The translations under genes were made by a program, and so were the position numbers. The notes below the pieces were generated by a model that was given only the letters and a program-made list of their open reading frames with translations, did not search any database and was not told the origin of the DNA. Of a stretch of DNA of 64,000 bases, positions 41,937 to 49,654 are shown in pieces. This DNA is from Burkholderia savannae (GTDB taxonomy: Bacteria > Pseudomonadota > Gammaproteobacteria > Burkholderiales > Burkholderiaceae). Numbering within the stretch: the stretch's first letter is position 1; each line of letters begins with the position of its first letter. The stretch spans positions 2,542,001-2,606,000 of the forward strand of contig NZ_CP013417.1 of the NCBI RefSeq assembly GCF_001524445.2, read 5' to 3'.

Positions 41937-42699
41937 ACAGACGCTGTTCAAGTCGGCAACCAACGCCCTCGAAATGGCGAAGGCATACACGATCGACAGC
42001 GCCGACATGCGCGACCTGGCCGCGCGCGAGCTCACGAAGATCAAGGGCTTGCAGAAGGACGTCGAGGCGAAGCGCAAAGGCATCACGCAACCGATCGACG
42101 CTGCGAAGAAAGCCGTGATGGATCTGTTTCGCGCGCCGACCGACTACCTCGAGCAGGCCGAAGCGCTGCTGAAGAAGGCGATTCAGGGCTACGACCGCGA
42201 ACAGGAACGTCTGCGCATCGCCGAGCAGGCGCGCCTCGAAGAGGCCGCACGTCAGGAGCGCGCACGCCTGGAACAGGAGGCGGCGGCGCGCGAAGCCGCG
42301 GCGCAGGCAGAGGCGCAGGCCATCCAGCGCCAGGCAGAACAGGCTGCGGCAGCCGGCGATGTCGAATCGGCTGCGCGCCTGAATGCAGAAGCGGAAAGCC
42401 GTGTCGAGCAAGGCGCGGCCGAGGTTGCCACGCTACAGACGACGGCGACGCTCGTCACGGCGCCCGTCGTAGCCGCGCCAGTTCGCACGGCCGGCGTCTC
42501 GACGCGCAAGGTCTGGAAGGCCGAAGTCAGCGACAAGCTCGCGTTGATCCGCTACGTGGCCGCCCATCCGGAATACGTCGACCTGCTCGACGCGAACATG
42601 CCGGCCGTCAACAAAATCGCGCTCGCGCTGAAGAAGAACTGCCCGCTCGATGGCGTGCACGTGTTCGAAGACGATGTGATCGCTGCACGCGCTGCATAA
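41893..42699 (+). CDS. Coiled-coil phage protein (268 aa)
   Basis: Starts MDTQPLVNLQVPQPEQTLFK with GGAAGG upstream. Residues 30-100 are helical (LTKIKGLQKDVEAKRKGITQ); residues 100-180 form a long Ala/Gln/Glu/Arg coiled coil; the C-terminal 70 residues are globular (VSTRKVWKAEVSDKLALIRY ... VNKIALALKKNCPLDGVHVF). This layout occurs in phage proteins next to RecT-type genes. Role in recombination is only inferred. Confidence 0.6.
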   Translation: MDTQPLVNLQVPQPEQTLFKSATNALEMAKAYTIDSADMRDLAARELTKIKGLQKDVEAKRKGITQPIDAAKKAVMDLFRAPTDYLEQAEALLKKAIQGYDREQERLRIAEQARLEEAARQERARLEQEAAAREAAAQAEAQAIQRQAEQAAAAGDVESAARLNAEAESRVEQGAAEVATLQTTATLVTAPVVAAPVRTAGVSTRKVWKAEVSDKLALIRYVAAHPEYVDLLDANMPAVNKIALALKKNCPLDGVHVFEDDVIAARAA

Positions 42700-42732
42700 A
42701 CCCTTCTCTCCATTGATCAGGACGATCCGACC

Positions 42733-43407
42733 ATGACCGATAAAAACGTTCTCCAGATGACCGCCGACACCATCGGCAAAGACCTGCTGTCTGCGCTCGT
42801 GACCGAGCTGAAGCTGCTGCCCGACGTCTGGGTGAAGTTGTCCGAGAAGAAGCAGAACGACGTCATCGACCGCCTGCGCTCGCGCGTCGAGCACAACGTG
42901 AAGATGGCGACGCACCTGATCGCGAGCAACGGCCGCACGGTCGTGGCCGGTGATCTCGAACAGATCACGATCAAGGATGGCGTGAAGGCGGTCGTGAAAT
43001 TCAGTGGCGCCGCGCCGAACCTGCACGAGCTGTACGACGCGAGCGGGAAAGCGGTGCTGGTCGTCGTGGCGAATCCGGACGAGCACACCGGCGGCATGAA
43101 TGACGTGCGCGGCGAATCGGATCAGCGCGGGTTCGATCTCGGTCGCGAATACACCGATGACGATGGCGACGGCATGGATGGTCCGGGCGACATCGTCGAT
43201 GTCGACGCGCGCGAGGTGCCGCAGCTCGGCGACGGGCCGCTGCAGTCCGAGATCGACGAGCAGTTCGCGGCCGGGCGCCGTGCTGCCGAGGAAGGCAAGC
43301 CCGAAAGCGAATGCCCGGTCATGGGCGGCGAGCTGTGCATCGCATGGGTCAAGGGCTGGAAGTCGTGGCACGAGGAACATCCGGCCAACGAGGCGGAGGA
43401 AGCATGA
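42733..43407 (+). CDS. Hypothetical phage protein (224 aa)
   Basis: The first 130 residues are a conserved-looking domain (LSALVTELKLLPDVWVKLSE ... HNVKMATHLIASNGRTVVAG) with a short beta part. The rest is an acidic linker and a C-terminal QFAAGRRAAEEGKPESECPV followed by WVKGWKSWHEEHP, the ribosome-modulation-factor-like ending common in phage proteins. It overlaps the next gene by 4 bp. Confidence 0.6.
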   Translation: MTDKNVLQMTADTIGKDLLSALVTELKLLPDVWVKLSEKKQNDVIDRLRSRVEHNVKMATHLIASNGRTVVAGDLEQITIKDGVKAVVKFSGAAPNLHELYDASGKAVLVVVANPDEHTGGMNDVRGESDQRGFDLGREYTDDDGDGMDGPGDIVDVDAREVPQLGDGPLQSEIDEQFAAGRRAAEEGKPESECPVMGGELCIAWVKGWKSWHEEHPANEAEEA

Positions 43408-44135
43408 GATCCGAAATCGAAACCTATCTCGGCACCGTCGTCGATTCGACCGCGAAGAAGATTTCGATCAACGTCGGACTGCCGCAGCTCGACGTCGCCA
43501 AGGAACTGAATCGGATGCATACCGAGGGCGTCGTCGAGCGCGAGAAACGCGCCGGAGGCGGCAACGAGTATGCGTACTGGCTCGTGCGCGGCAAGCAGGC
43601 GGCACCGGCCGCTGCTGAGAACGTGCCGATGGCGGTCGGGATCGTCGAACAGACTGTCGATCAGGATGCGAAGGTGATCAAGCCGACGCAGATCGAGGCT
43701 CAGTCGACCATGGCGAGACTCGCGGCCGAAATGATTTCGTCGGATGTGCTCGATTTGCTGAAGATTCTCGATCTGCCGTCGTCGCTGACAATCGCGATCG
43801 AGGTGGCGCGCGAGCGCGCCCAAGCCGCCCAGGAAGGACGCGACAAGCAGAAAGGGCTCATCTCCGAGATCGAGTCGTTGAAGGACGTGAATGCCCGCCT
43901 GAAAGCCAACAATGCCGACCTCGAAAAACGCATCGACGCGCTCAGTGGCGACGTGCGGCCGCTCGGGTCGGTGTTCGTCACCATGGGCCGCGAAGCGAAG
44001 CCGAAGCGCCACACGACAATCGAGAAGGCACAGCGCCGTGCATCGGCGCTCATCCGCTCCGAGCGAGAATCGGAAGTGCTTGTGCTCGAACCCATCGGTC
44101 GCATGGTGCGCGGCAGCGAGTGGCGCGCGCGATAA
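43404..44135 (+). CDS. Winged-helix and coiled-coil protein
   Basis: 243 residues. The first 60 residues form a probable winged helix (ISINVGLPQLDVAKELNRMH followed by VVEREKRAGGGNEYAYWLV). A helical middle and a coiled coil (LISEIESLKDVNARLKANNA) follow, then a basic C-terminus. This may be a DNA-binding regulator of the operon. It precedes the retroelement cassette. Confidence 0.6.
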   Translation: MRSEIETYLGTVVDSTAKKISINVGLPQLDVAKELNRMHTEGVVEREKRAGGGNEYAYWLVRGKQAAPAAAENVPMAVGIVEQTVDQDAKVIKPTQIEAQSTMARLAAEMISSDVLDLLKILDLPSSLTIAIEVARERAQAAQEGRDKQKGLISEIESLKDVNARLKANNADLEKRIDALSGDVRPLGSVFVTMGREAKPKRHTTIEKAQRRASALIRSERESEVLVLEPIGRMVRGSEWRAR

Positions 44136-44324
44136 GCATCCACGGGCCGACCGCGCCGGCCCTCTTTTCTCTTCCCTAGGTCTCAATGGTGGGCGCTCGG
44201 TGTGACGGGTGGGCGCCGTCACTGCCCCGACTCGACTCCCGGCGCTTTCATGCTAACCCGCTGCCTCATGCGAGCCGAGCGTCCATCGTTGCGACCAGTT
44301 GTTCTACATCATCCAGGAGAAACC

Positions 44325-44681
44325 ATGCAACAGATCCAACTTCCCCCGCTCGCCGAAGGCGAGGTCTATCTCGGCGGTTTCGTCAACGCCACCGGCGACG
44401 TCGAGCACGTCATCCTCCTGCCCGGCGACATCCGCGCGACGTGGCACAAGGCCAAGGAATGGGCCGAGAGCCTCGGCGGCGACCTGCTGAACCGCTACGA
44501 GCAAGCATTCGCATTCTCCAAGCATCCCGACCTGTTCGAGAAGGCCGCGTACTGGTCGAACACCGAAGACGCTGAAGATCCCGGCTGGGCCTGGTGTCAG
44601 CTCTTCACCAACGGCACCCAGCACTACAGCCGCCAGTACAACGAGTTCCGCGCCCGCGCCGTCCGCAGATTGTCGATTTAA
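44325..44681 (+). CDS. DGR target protein 2
   Basis: 118 residues, ATG at 44325 with AGGAG eight bases upstream. QLPPLAEGEVYLGGFVNATG, AKEWAESLGGDLLNRYEQAF and YWSNTEDAEDPGWAW align with targets 1 and 3. It ends in the variable tail WCQLFTNGTQHYSRQYNEFR and then ARAVRRL. The fold is probably a DUF1566/C-lectin-like ligand binder. No signal peptide or transmembrane segment. It lies in the operon just upstream of target 3, Avd and the reverse transcriptase. Confidence 0.88.
   Translation: MQQIQLPPLAEGEVYLGGFVNATGDVEHVILLPGDIRATWHKAKEWAESLGGDLLNRYEQAFAFSKHPDLFEKAAYWSNTEDAEDPGWAWCQLFTNGTQHYSRQYNEFRARAVRRLSI
44581..44672 (+). repeat. Variable repeat VR2
   Basis: 92 nt, gap-free to the template at 45720-45811, with 10 differences, all at template adenines. 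Two of the nine template AAC codons are unchanged (fourth and last). It covers the C-terminus of target 2. Confidence 0.95.
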
Positions 44682-44711
44682 CCCTTCATCCATTCACAAC
44701 GGAGCATCGCA

Positions 44712-45176
44712 ATGACGATCACGCTTCAAGCAATCGAGAACGAGCATGCGCGCATCAGCGCCATGATCGAGACATTCAAGACGCAGTCGCAGGCGACGGA
44801 ATATCGCGTCGACGCGGCCATCATCCCGCTCGCGGCCGGCGAACGTTTCGCAGGTGCGATCCTGAACGACGATGGCACGCTGAGCCATTACCTGATCCTA
44901 TTGCCCGGTCAGGCCGAGGACGTGAACTGGAAGGGTGCGATCGCATGGGCGGCCGAGCATGGCGGTGAACTGCCGACGCGACGCGAGCAGTCGCTGCTCT
45001 TCGCGAACCTGAAGCACGAGTTCGACGAGCGCTATTACTGGTCCTGCGAGCAGCACGAAGAAAACTCCGGCTGGGCCTGGTCTCAGGGCTTCCACTACGG
45101 CAGCCAGACCTGCCACTACCAGCTCTACGAGTTCCGCGCCCGCGCCGTCCGCAGATTTATTCCTTCGGTAATTTGA
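44712..45176 (+). CDS. DGR target protein 3
   Basis: 154 residues. An extra N-terminal helical segment of about 35 residues (LQAIENEHARISAMIETFKT) precedes the common domain (PLAAGERFAGAILNDDGTLS, GGELPTRREQSLLFANLKHE, YYWSCEQH), ending with the variable tail GWAWSQGFHYGSQTCHYQLY and EFRARAVRRF. Closest to target 1. The coding sequence ends 15 bp before avd. Confidence 0.88.
   Translation: MTITLQAIENEHARISAMIETFKTQSQATEYRVDAAIIPLAAGERFAGAILNDDGTLSHYLILLPGQAEDVNWKGAIAWAAEHGGELPTRREQSLLFANLKHEFDERYYWSCEQHEENSGWAWSQGFHYGSQTCHYQLYEFRARAVRRFIPSVI
45067..45158 (+). repeat. Variable repeat VR3
   Basis: 92 nt against the template at 45720-45811 with 13 differences at template adenines; only the very last base (G to T) departs from that rule and lies at the repeat edge. 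It covers the C-terminus of target 3. Confidence 0.95.
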
Positions 45177-45190
45177 TCATTTAGACCATC

Positions 45191-45568
45191 ATGGCCCTGC
45201 ACACTCAACTCCCGATTTATCGAGCGGCCTACGCGCTGCTCGACGTCGTCACTGACCTGGTCAAGAACATGCCCCGCGACTTCAAGCGCAGCATCGGCGA
45301 GAAGATCAGCGGGGAATGCATCGAGATCATGGTGTTGGTGTTTCGCGCCAATGTGGCGACTGACAAGTCGCCTCACCTTACCGAGCTGCTCGAACGCCTG
45401 CAGGTGATCGAGTTGCTTCTCCGGCTCGGCATGGATAAACGTCTGATCTTGCGTCCGGCGTATGCGCGTGCAATCGAACAGACGACCAGTATCGGGAAGC
45501 AGGCCACCGGGTGGAAGAAGTCCGCAGACCGTCGCCCGCTCCATGGAGGTCAAGGCTTCCATGGCTGA
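45191..45568 (+). CDS. avd: Accessory variability determinant (Avd)
   Basis: 125 residues, all-helical and basic, of the four-helix S23/Avd type: LPIYRAAYALLDVVTDLVKN, MPRDFKRSIGEKISGECIEI, ALVFRANVAT-type third helix and LLERLQVIELLLRLGMDKRL. In retroelements Avd forms a pentamer that binds the reverse transcriptase and template RNA and is needed for priming. Length matches the family. It overlaps the start of the reverse transcriptase frame by 8 bp. Confidence 0.88.
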   Translation: MALHTQLPIYRAAYALLDVVTDLVKNMPRDFKRSIGEKISGECIEIMVLVFRANVATDKSPHLTELLERLQVIELLLRLGMDKRLILRPAYARAIEQTTSIGKQATGWKKSADRRPLHGGQGFHG

Positions 45569-46898
45569 GCGATATTTCAATCTGGTCGTGCCGCTGGCTC
45601 ACGAGGCCACCGCCATGCGCAATGAGGAAACCGACCGCCGGCGTGCGGGAAGGTCCAGCGCAGTTTCTCCGCTGATCGGCGAGGACCTTCAGCAGAGCGA
45701 CGTAGATAGCACGATACTTCCGGCTGGGCCTGGTATCAGAACTTCAACAACGGCAACCAGAACTACAACAACCAGAACAACGAGTTCCGCGCCCGCGCCG
45801 TCCGCAGATTGGGAAAATCGATTCACGTTCGCCGAGCTGGTCGAGGCCTATCTCGACTGCCGGCGCACGAAACGAAACAGCAATACCGCGCTCGCGTTCG
45901 AGATCGGCCTCGAACGCAACCTGCGATTACTGCACGACGAGCTGGCCGACGGCAGCTATCGGCCCGGCCGCTCGATCTGCTTCGTCATCACGCGACCGAA
46001 GCCGCGCGAAGTTTGGGCGGCCGAGTTCCGCGATCGCATCGTGCACCACCTGCTCTACAACCGGATCGGCCCTCGCTTCGAGCGGTCGTTCATCGTCGAC
46101 TCGTGCGCCTGTATCGAGGGGCGCGGCACCCTGTACGCCGCGCAGCGCCTCGAATCGAAGGTGCGTTCGATCACGCAGAACTGGTCGCGACCCGCGCATT
46201 ATCTGAAGTGCGATCTCGCGAATTTCTTCGTCAGCATCGACAAGCGCATCCTGCGCGAGTTGCTGGTCGCGAAGATCCACGAGCCATTCTGGCGCAAGCT
46301 GACCGAGCTCGTGCTGATGCACGATCCACGGGCCGACTACGTCTACCGCGGCGACCCGGCGATGATGGAGCGCGTGCCGCCGCACAAGCGCCTGATGGAG
46401 CAATCGCCGGATCTCGGGCTGCCGATCGGAAACCTGTCGAGCCAGTTCTTCGCGAACGTGTACCTCGACGTGCTCGATCAGCGCGCGAAGCACATGCTCG
46501 GCGCGCGGCACTACATCCGGTACGTCGACGATTTCGTGTTCCTGCACGAGTCGCCGGCGCGCCTGAACGCGATCCTCGCCGATGTCACCGCCTTTCTGCC
46601 GGCACGGCTCGGCGCGCGTATCAACCCGCGCAAGACCATTTTGCAGCCGATCGACCGCGGCATCGACTTCGTCGGTCAGGTCATCAAGCCCTGGCGCCGT
46701 GAAACGCGGAAACGCACGCGCAACGAAGCGCTACGGCGCGTTGCCGAGACGCCGGCCGCCGACCTAATGCCCGTCGCGAATTCGTATTTCGGGCTGCTCC
46801 GCCAGGCAACCGCCAGCCATCAGGACCGCGCGAGCCTCGCAAACCGCCTGCGTTCGCTCGGTAAAGCCATAGATCGCGACCTCACCAAGACGTTCTGA
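45561..46898 (+). CDS. DGR reverse transcriptase
   Basis: 445 residues from the ATG at 45561 (GGAGGT 10 bases upstream; other in-frame ATGs at 45543 and 45615). Catalytic features: KCDLANFF with the first Asp at about 218, LGLPIGNLSSQFFANVYLD (the Gly...Ser-Gln motif typical of retroelement enzymes) and RYVDDFVFL at about 320-328 with the Asp pair. It copies the template RNA with errors at adenines and drives the cDNA into VRs. Oddity: the conserved domain starts at about residue 90, and the preceding frame runs through the template repeat; there is no ATG, GTG or TTG in frame between TR and the conserved domain. Confidence 0.92.
   Translation: MAERYFNLVVPLAHEATAMRNEETDRRRAGRSSAVSPLIGEDLQQSDVDSTILPAGPGIRTSTTATRTTTTRTTSSAPAPSADWENRFTFAELVEAYLDCRRTKRNSNTALAFEIGLERNLRLLHDELADGSYRPGRSICFVITRPKPREVWAAEFRDRIVHHLLYNRIGPRFERSFIVDSCACIEGRGTLYAAQRLESKVRSITQNWSRPAHYLKCDLANFFVSIDKRILRELLVAKIHEPFWRKLTELVLMHDPRADYVYRGDPAMMERVPPHKRLMEQSPDLGLPIGNLSSQFFANVYLDVLDQRAKHMLGARHYIRYVDDFVFLHESPARLNAILADVTAFLPARLGARINPRKTILQPIDRGIDFVGQVIKPWRRETRKRTRNEALRRVAETPAADLMPVANSYFGLLRQATASHQDRASLANRLRSLGKAIDRDLTKTF
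45720..45811 (+). repeat. Template repeat TR
   Basis: 92 nt homologous to VR1-VR3. Read in the VR frame it would encode nine Asn (AAC) codons in its centre, the codon giving most diversity on adenine mutagenesis. Read in the reverse transcriptase frame (+1 relative) it encodes a Thr/Ala/Pro-rich linker. The 3' 30 nt (GAGTTCCGCGCCCGCGCCGT...) are shared by all copies and should include the site where homing starts. Confidence 0.95.
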
Positions 46899-46904
46899 AT
46901 CGGA

Positions 46905-48146
46905 ATGCAAATGAGCCACCAGACCGACATCTTCGCTGCCGGCGCGCAGCGCCTGCAGATGACCGAATCCATCGAGCTAACGATCCAATCGATGCAGGTA
47001 TACGGCCCCGATCATGACCACTGGGGTATTGCGTGGTCCGGTGGGAAGGACAGCACCGCGACACTCACGATCATCTGCTGGTTGATCGACACGGGCAAGA
47101 TCGCCGCGCCGAAGACGCTCACGGTGTTCTATGCCGACACGCGGCAGGAGCTTCCACCACTCGCGATTTCCGCGCTGCACATCATGGACGAGCTGCACGA
47201 GCGCGGCATCCAGGTGGACGTCGTGCGAGCGCCGCTCGACAAGCGATTCATGGTCTACATCCTCGGCCGCGGCGTGCCGCCGCCGAACAACAACACGCTT
47301 CGCTGGTGTACGCGGCAGATCAAGATCGACCCGATGGAAGAGGCGCTTCGCAAACGACTCGACGGCATCGACGGCTCGATCCTCATGATCACCGGCGTCC
47401 GTCAGGGCGAAAGCGCAATCCGCGATCGTCGGATCGAGATGAGCTGCGGCAAGGATGGCGCCGAGTGTGGTCAGGGCTGGTATCAGCAGGTGCTACCGAA
47501 CGCACGCGGCCTGCGCGGCCGGATCGCGACGCTCGCCCCGCTGCTGCATTGGCGCGTCTGCCACGTGTGGGAATGGCTGCGCCACTGGGCGCCGGCGGCT
47601 GAGTTCGGCGATTGGTCGACGGCCGCAATCGCGGACGCGTACGGCGGCGACGAGGCCGAGGAGATTAACGCGCGCACGGGCTGTATCGGATGCGCACTTG
47701 CCCAGGAGGAAAAGGCTCTCGAAACGGTGCTTGCGACACCGCAGTGGGCCTATCTCACACCCCTGCGCGGCATCAAGCCGCTATGGCGCGAACTGCGCGA
47801 GCCGCAGCATCGCCTGCGCAAACCGGGGCTCGAGAAGCTGAAAAGCGGCGGCGTCGCGAAGAATCCGCAGCGCCTCGGACCGCTGACGTTCGAAGCGCGA
47901 TTGATGGCGCTCGATCGGATCCTTTCGATCCAGGCCGAATGCAACCACATCGCGCGCGCCACTGGGCGTCCGTCGATCGACCTGATCGATGCCGAAGAAG
48001 AGGCCCGGATCCGCGAGCTGATCGCCGCGGGGACGTGGCCGCAGGGATGGGAAGGCGACGAGCCGACAGGAGACGTCGTGCTCGACGTCGTATATGCAAA
48101 TGGCGCGATCCAGCCGCGCCTCTTCAGCGAGGAGGAATCAGCATGA
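46905..48146 (+). CDS. PP-loop ATPase, PAPS reductase/DndC-like
   Basis: 413 residues. The PP-loop WGIAWSGGKDSTATLTI at about 42-58 binds ATP; VFYADTRQELPP and LRWCTRQIKIDP are the second and third family motifs; a later TGCIGCALAQ adds two Cys, as in DndC-type proteins that carry Fe-S clusters. Related enzymes reduce PAPS or put sulfur into DNA. No DndA, D or E partner is nearby, so the substrate is open. It follows the reverse transcriptase by 6 bp and may be cotranscribed. Confidence 0.8.
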   Translation: MQMSHQTDIFAAGAQRLQMTESIELTIQSMQVYGPDHDHWGIAWSGGKDSTATLTIICWLIDTGKIAAPKTLTVFYADTRQELPPLAISALHIMDELHERGIQVDVVRAPLDKRFMVYILGRGVPPPNNNTLRWCTRQIKIDPMEEALRKRLDGIDGSILMITGVRQGESAIRDRRIEMSCGKDGAECGQGWYQQVLPNARGLRGRIATLAPLLHWRVCHVWEWLRHWAPAAEFGDWSTAAIADAYGGDEAEEINARTGCIGCALAQEEKALETVLATPQWAYLTPLRGIKPLWRELREPQHRLRKPGLEKLKSGGVAKNPQRLGPLTFEARLMALDRILSIQAECNHIARATGRPSIDLIDAEEEARIRELIAAGTWPQGWEGDEPTGDVVLDVVYANGAIQPRLFSEEESA

Positions 48147-48841
48147 CCACCACCGACACCCCGCGCGACGCCGCGCCGGCCGACCTCCAAGGGCTGCGCC
48201 GTGCGATCCTCACGACGCGCGCGATCGTGCGCGACCAGTACGGGATGCTCAGTCATCCGGCGATCCCGTACCTCGATGAGGACGTGAACTACCAGACGTT
48301 CTTCAGCGCGTTCGGCCTCGAATCGACGTTCGTCAACATGGAAACCGACGTCGATGGCGATGCGTACGACCAGTACGTCGAATCGAATGATCCGAACTGC
48401 AGCTTCTGGACGCCGAGTGCGCCGGCCGGTGATGGCTGGCTGCTGCTCGAAATCTTCGACACTGAGAACGGCCCGGTCGCGCTGTATGTACGCGAGAAGA
48501 AGCACGAATCGCTGCGCGAGCGCTGGAAACGAGAAGAACGGGAGACGGACGCCGCGCGCGACGTGCTCGCCGAGCGCCGCCGGCAGGTTGAAGCCGAAGG
48601 ATGGACGCCGAAGCACGACGACGCACATTCGACCGGCGACATGGCGCTTGCTGCGGCGTGCTATGCCGTGGCCGATAACGAGAACTACCCGCCGACCGAG
48701 CCGCCCGATCTCTGGCCCTGGGATCTGGATTGGTGGAAGCCAACAGACGAGCGCCGCAATCTGGTGAAGGCTGGCGCGCTCATCCTCGCGGAGATCGAAC
48801 GGCTTGATCGTGCTGCCTTCCAAGCGGGAGGCAGCCAATGA
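48143..48841 (+). CDS. Hypothetical phage protein with C-terminal conserved module
   Basis: 232 residues. The N-terminal 130 residues are not recognised. Residues 135-230 (VLAERRRQVEAEGWTPKHDD followed by GDMALAAACYAVADN and LVKAGALILAEIERLDRA) form a module common in phage and prophage proteins, probably all-alpha and NTP-pyrophosphohydrolase-like. ATG at 48143 with GGAGG upstream; overlaps neighbours by 4 bp. Confidence 0.6.
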   Translation: MTTTDTPRDAAPADLQGLRRAILTTRAIVRDQYGMLSHPAIPYLDEDVNYQTFFSAFGLESTFVNMETDVDGDAYDQYVESNDPNCSFWTPSAPAGDGWLLLEIFDTENGPVALYVREKKHESLRERWKREERETDAARDVLAERRRQVEAEGWTPKHDDAHSTGDMALAAACYAVADNENYPPTEPPDLWPWDLDWWKPTDERRNLVKAGALILAEIERLDRAAFQAGGSQ

Positions 48842-49080
48842 AGCTCGATGAACTGATTCAGCGTGTCGGCGTGGATAACGTCGGCGTGCAATTCCTGGCC
48901 GAGTCGATCACGGGCGGCAAGCAGAGACGCGGCTACGTGGAAGTTTCTTTCGGCACGGATTGCATCTCGATGCGCGACATCGCCACCGGCGAATGGGAAA
49001 ACGTGGTTTTCGTCATCATCATCAAACGTCAAGCGTTCGAGCTGGCCCGCGATGCCTCATACGCAGGAGATGCATCATGA
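48838..49080 (+). CDS. Hypothetical phage protein (80 aa)
   Basis: Starts MKLDELIQRVGVDNVGVQFL and continues as an alpha-beta protein (YVEVSFGTDCISMRDIATGE, VFVIIIKRQAFELARDASYA). No recognised family. Overlaps both neighbours by 4 bp. Confidence 0.55.
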   Translation: MKLDELIQRVGVDNVGVQFLAESITGGKQRRGYVEVSFGTDCISMRDIATGEWENVVFVIIIKRQAFELARDASYAGDAS

Positions 49081-49409
49081 CCAGCCGTCGCATCAACAGC
49101 GAAGCCGTCGCCGGCGTACTGCGCGCCGGCACGCATACCGTCGGCCAGATCGCGAACGAGCTACGCACGTCGACCGTTGTCGTCCAGCACTTCATCGACA
49201 TGCTGTTCTATGCCGGGAAGATCCGGATCGATCGGCGCGTGCAGCGCGACACCGGCTACGAGCTGGCGCCGGTCGCTGTTCCGCGCGCGGCGCTCGACAC
49301 GCCGGCCGCCGGGCCGCGCCTCGCCCCCAACCTGCAATCCACGCTCGCCGGCTACGATCGCGAGATCAGCCGCCGCGTCGACCTTGCCATGACCACGAGG
49401 GCACGATGA
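49077..49409 (+). CDS. Winged-helix protein (110 aa)
   Basis: VAGVLRAGTHTVGQIANELR followed by STVVVQHFIDMLFYAGKIRI is a DNA-binding winged helix of the MarR/ArsR-like type. The C-terminal 45 residues are Pro/Ala/Arg-rich. It may regulate the adjacent excision genes. Overlaps the excisionase-like gene by 4 bp. Confidence 0.6.
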   Translation: MTSRRINSEAVAGVLRAGTHTVGQIANELRTSTVVVQHFIDMLFYAGKIRIDRRVQRDTGYELAPVAVPRAALDTPAAGPRLAPNLQSTLAGYDREISRRVDLAMTTRAR

Positions 49410-49654
49410 CCGAACTCTCTCAACTCGCACAGGAAATTGCCGCGCGCCTGACGCCGCACGCGCTTTGGGATCTGGCCGAGCTGGCCGCATACCTGCATCG
49501 AAGCGAGCAGCACACGCGCCAGTGGATCATCACGCAGGACGGGTTCCCGCGGCCGATCCGCATCCCGTCAGGGAAAAGTGCGGTCGAGCGCGCGCGGCCG
49601 CTCTGGCGCGCGAAGGATGTGATCGCGTGGGCCGAGTCTCACGTCGAAGCCTGA
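49406..49654 (+). CDS. Excisionase/AlpA-like DNA-binding protein
   Basis: 82 residues. LWDLAELAAYLHRSEQHTRQ-WIITQDGFPRPIRIPSG is the winged helix of MerR/AlpA-type excisionases, followed by LWRAKDVIAWAESH. It is the last gene of the rightward early operon and its end overlaps the end of the convergent integrase gene by 16 bp, consistent with xis expression from the lytic operon. Confidence 0.75.
   Translation: MTELSQLAQEIAARLTPHALWDLAELAAYLHRSEQHTRQWIITQDGFPRPIRIPSGKSAVERARPLWRAKDVIAWAESHVEA

Noticed and set aside
38596..45811. Four similar 92-nt copies considered as CRISPR or ordinary duplication
   Set aside because: Copies are few, far apart, inside coding sequence, and differ only at adenines of one copy, which fits a DGR and not CRISPR or simple duplication.
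45809..46702. Alternative open frame starting with TTG at the end of TR
   Set aside because: It is out of frame with the RT motifs and its translation is Arg-rich without family features.
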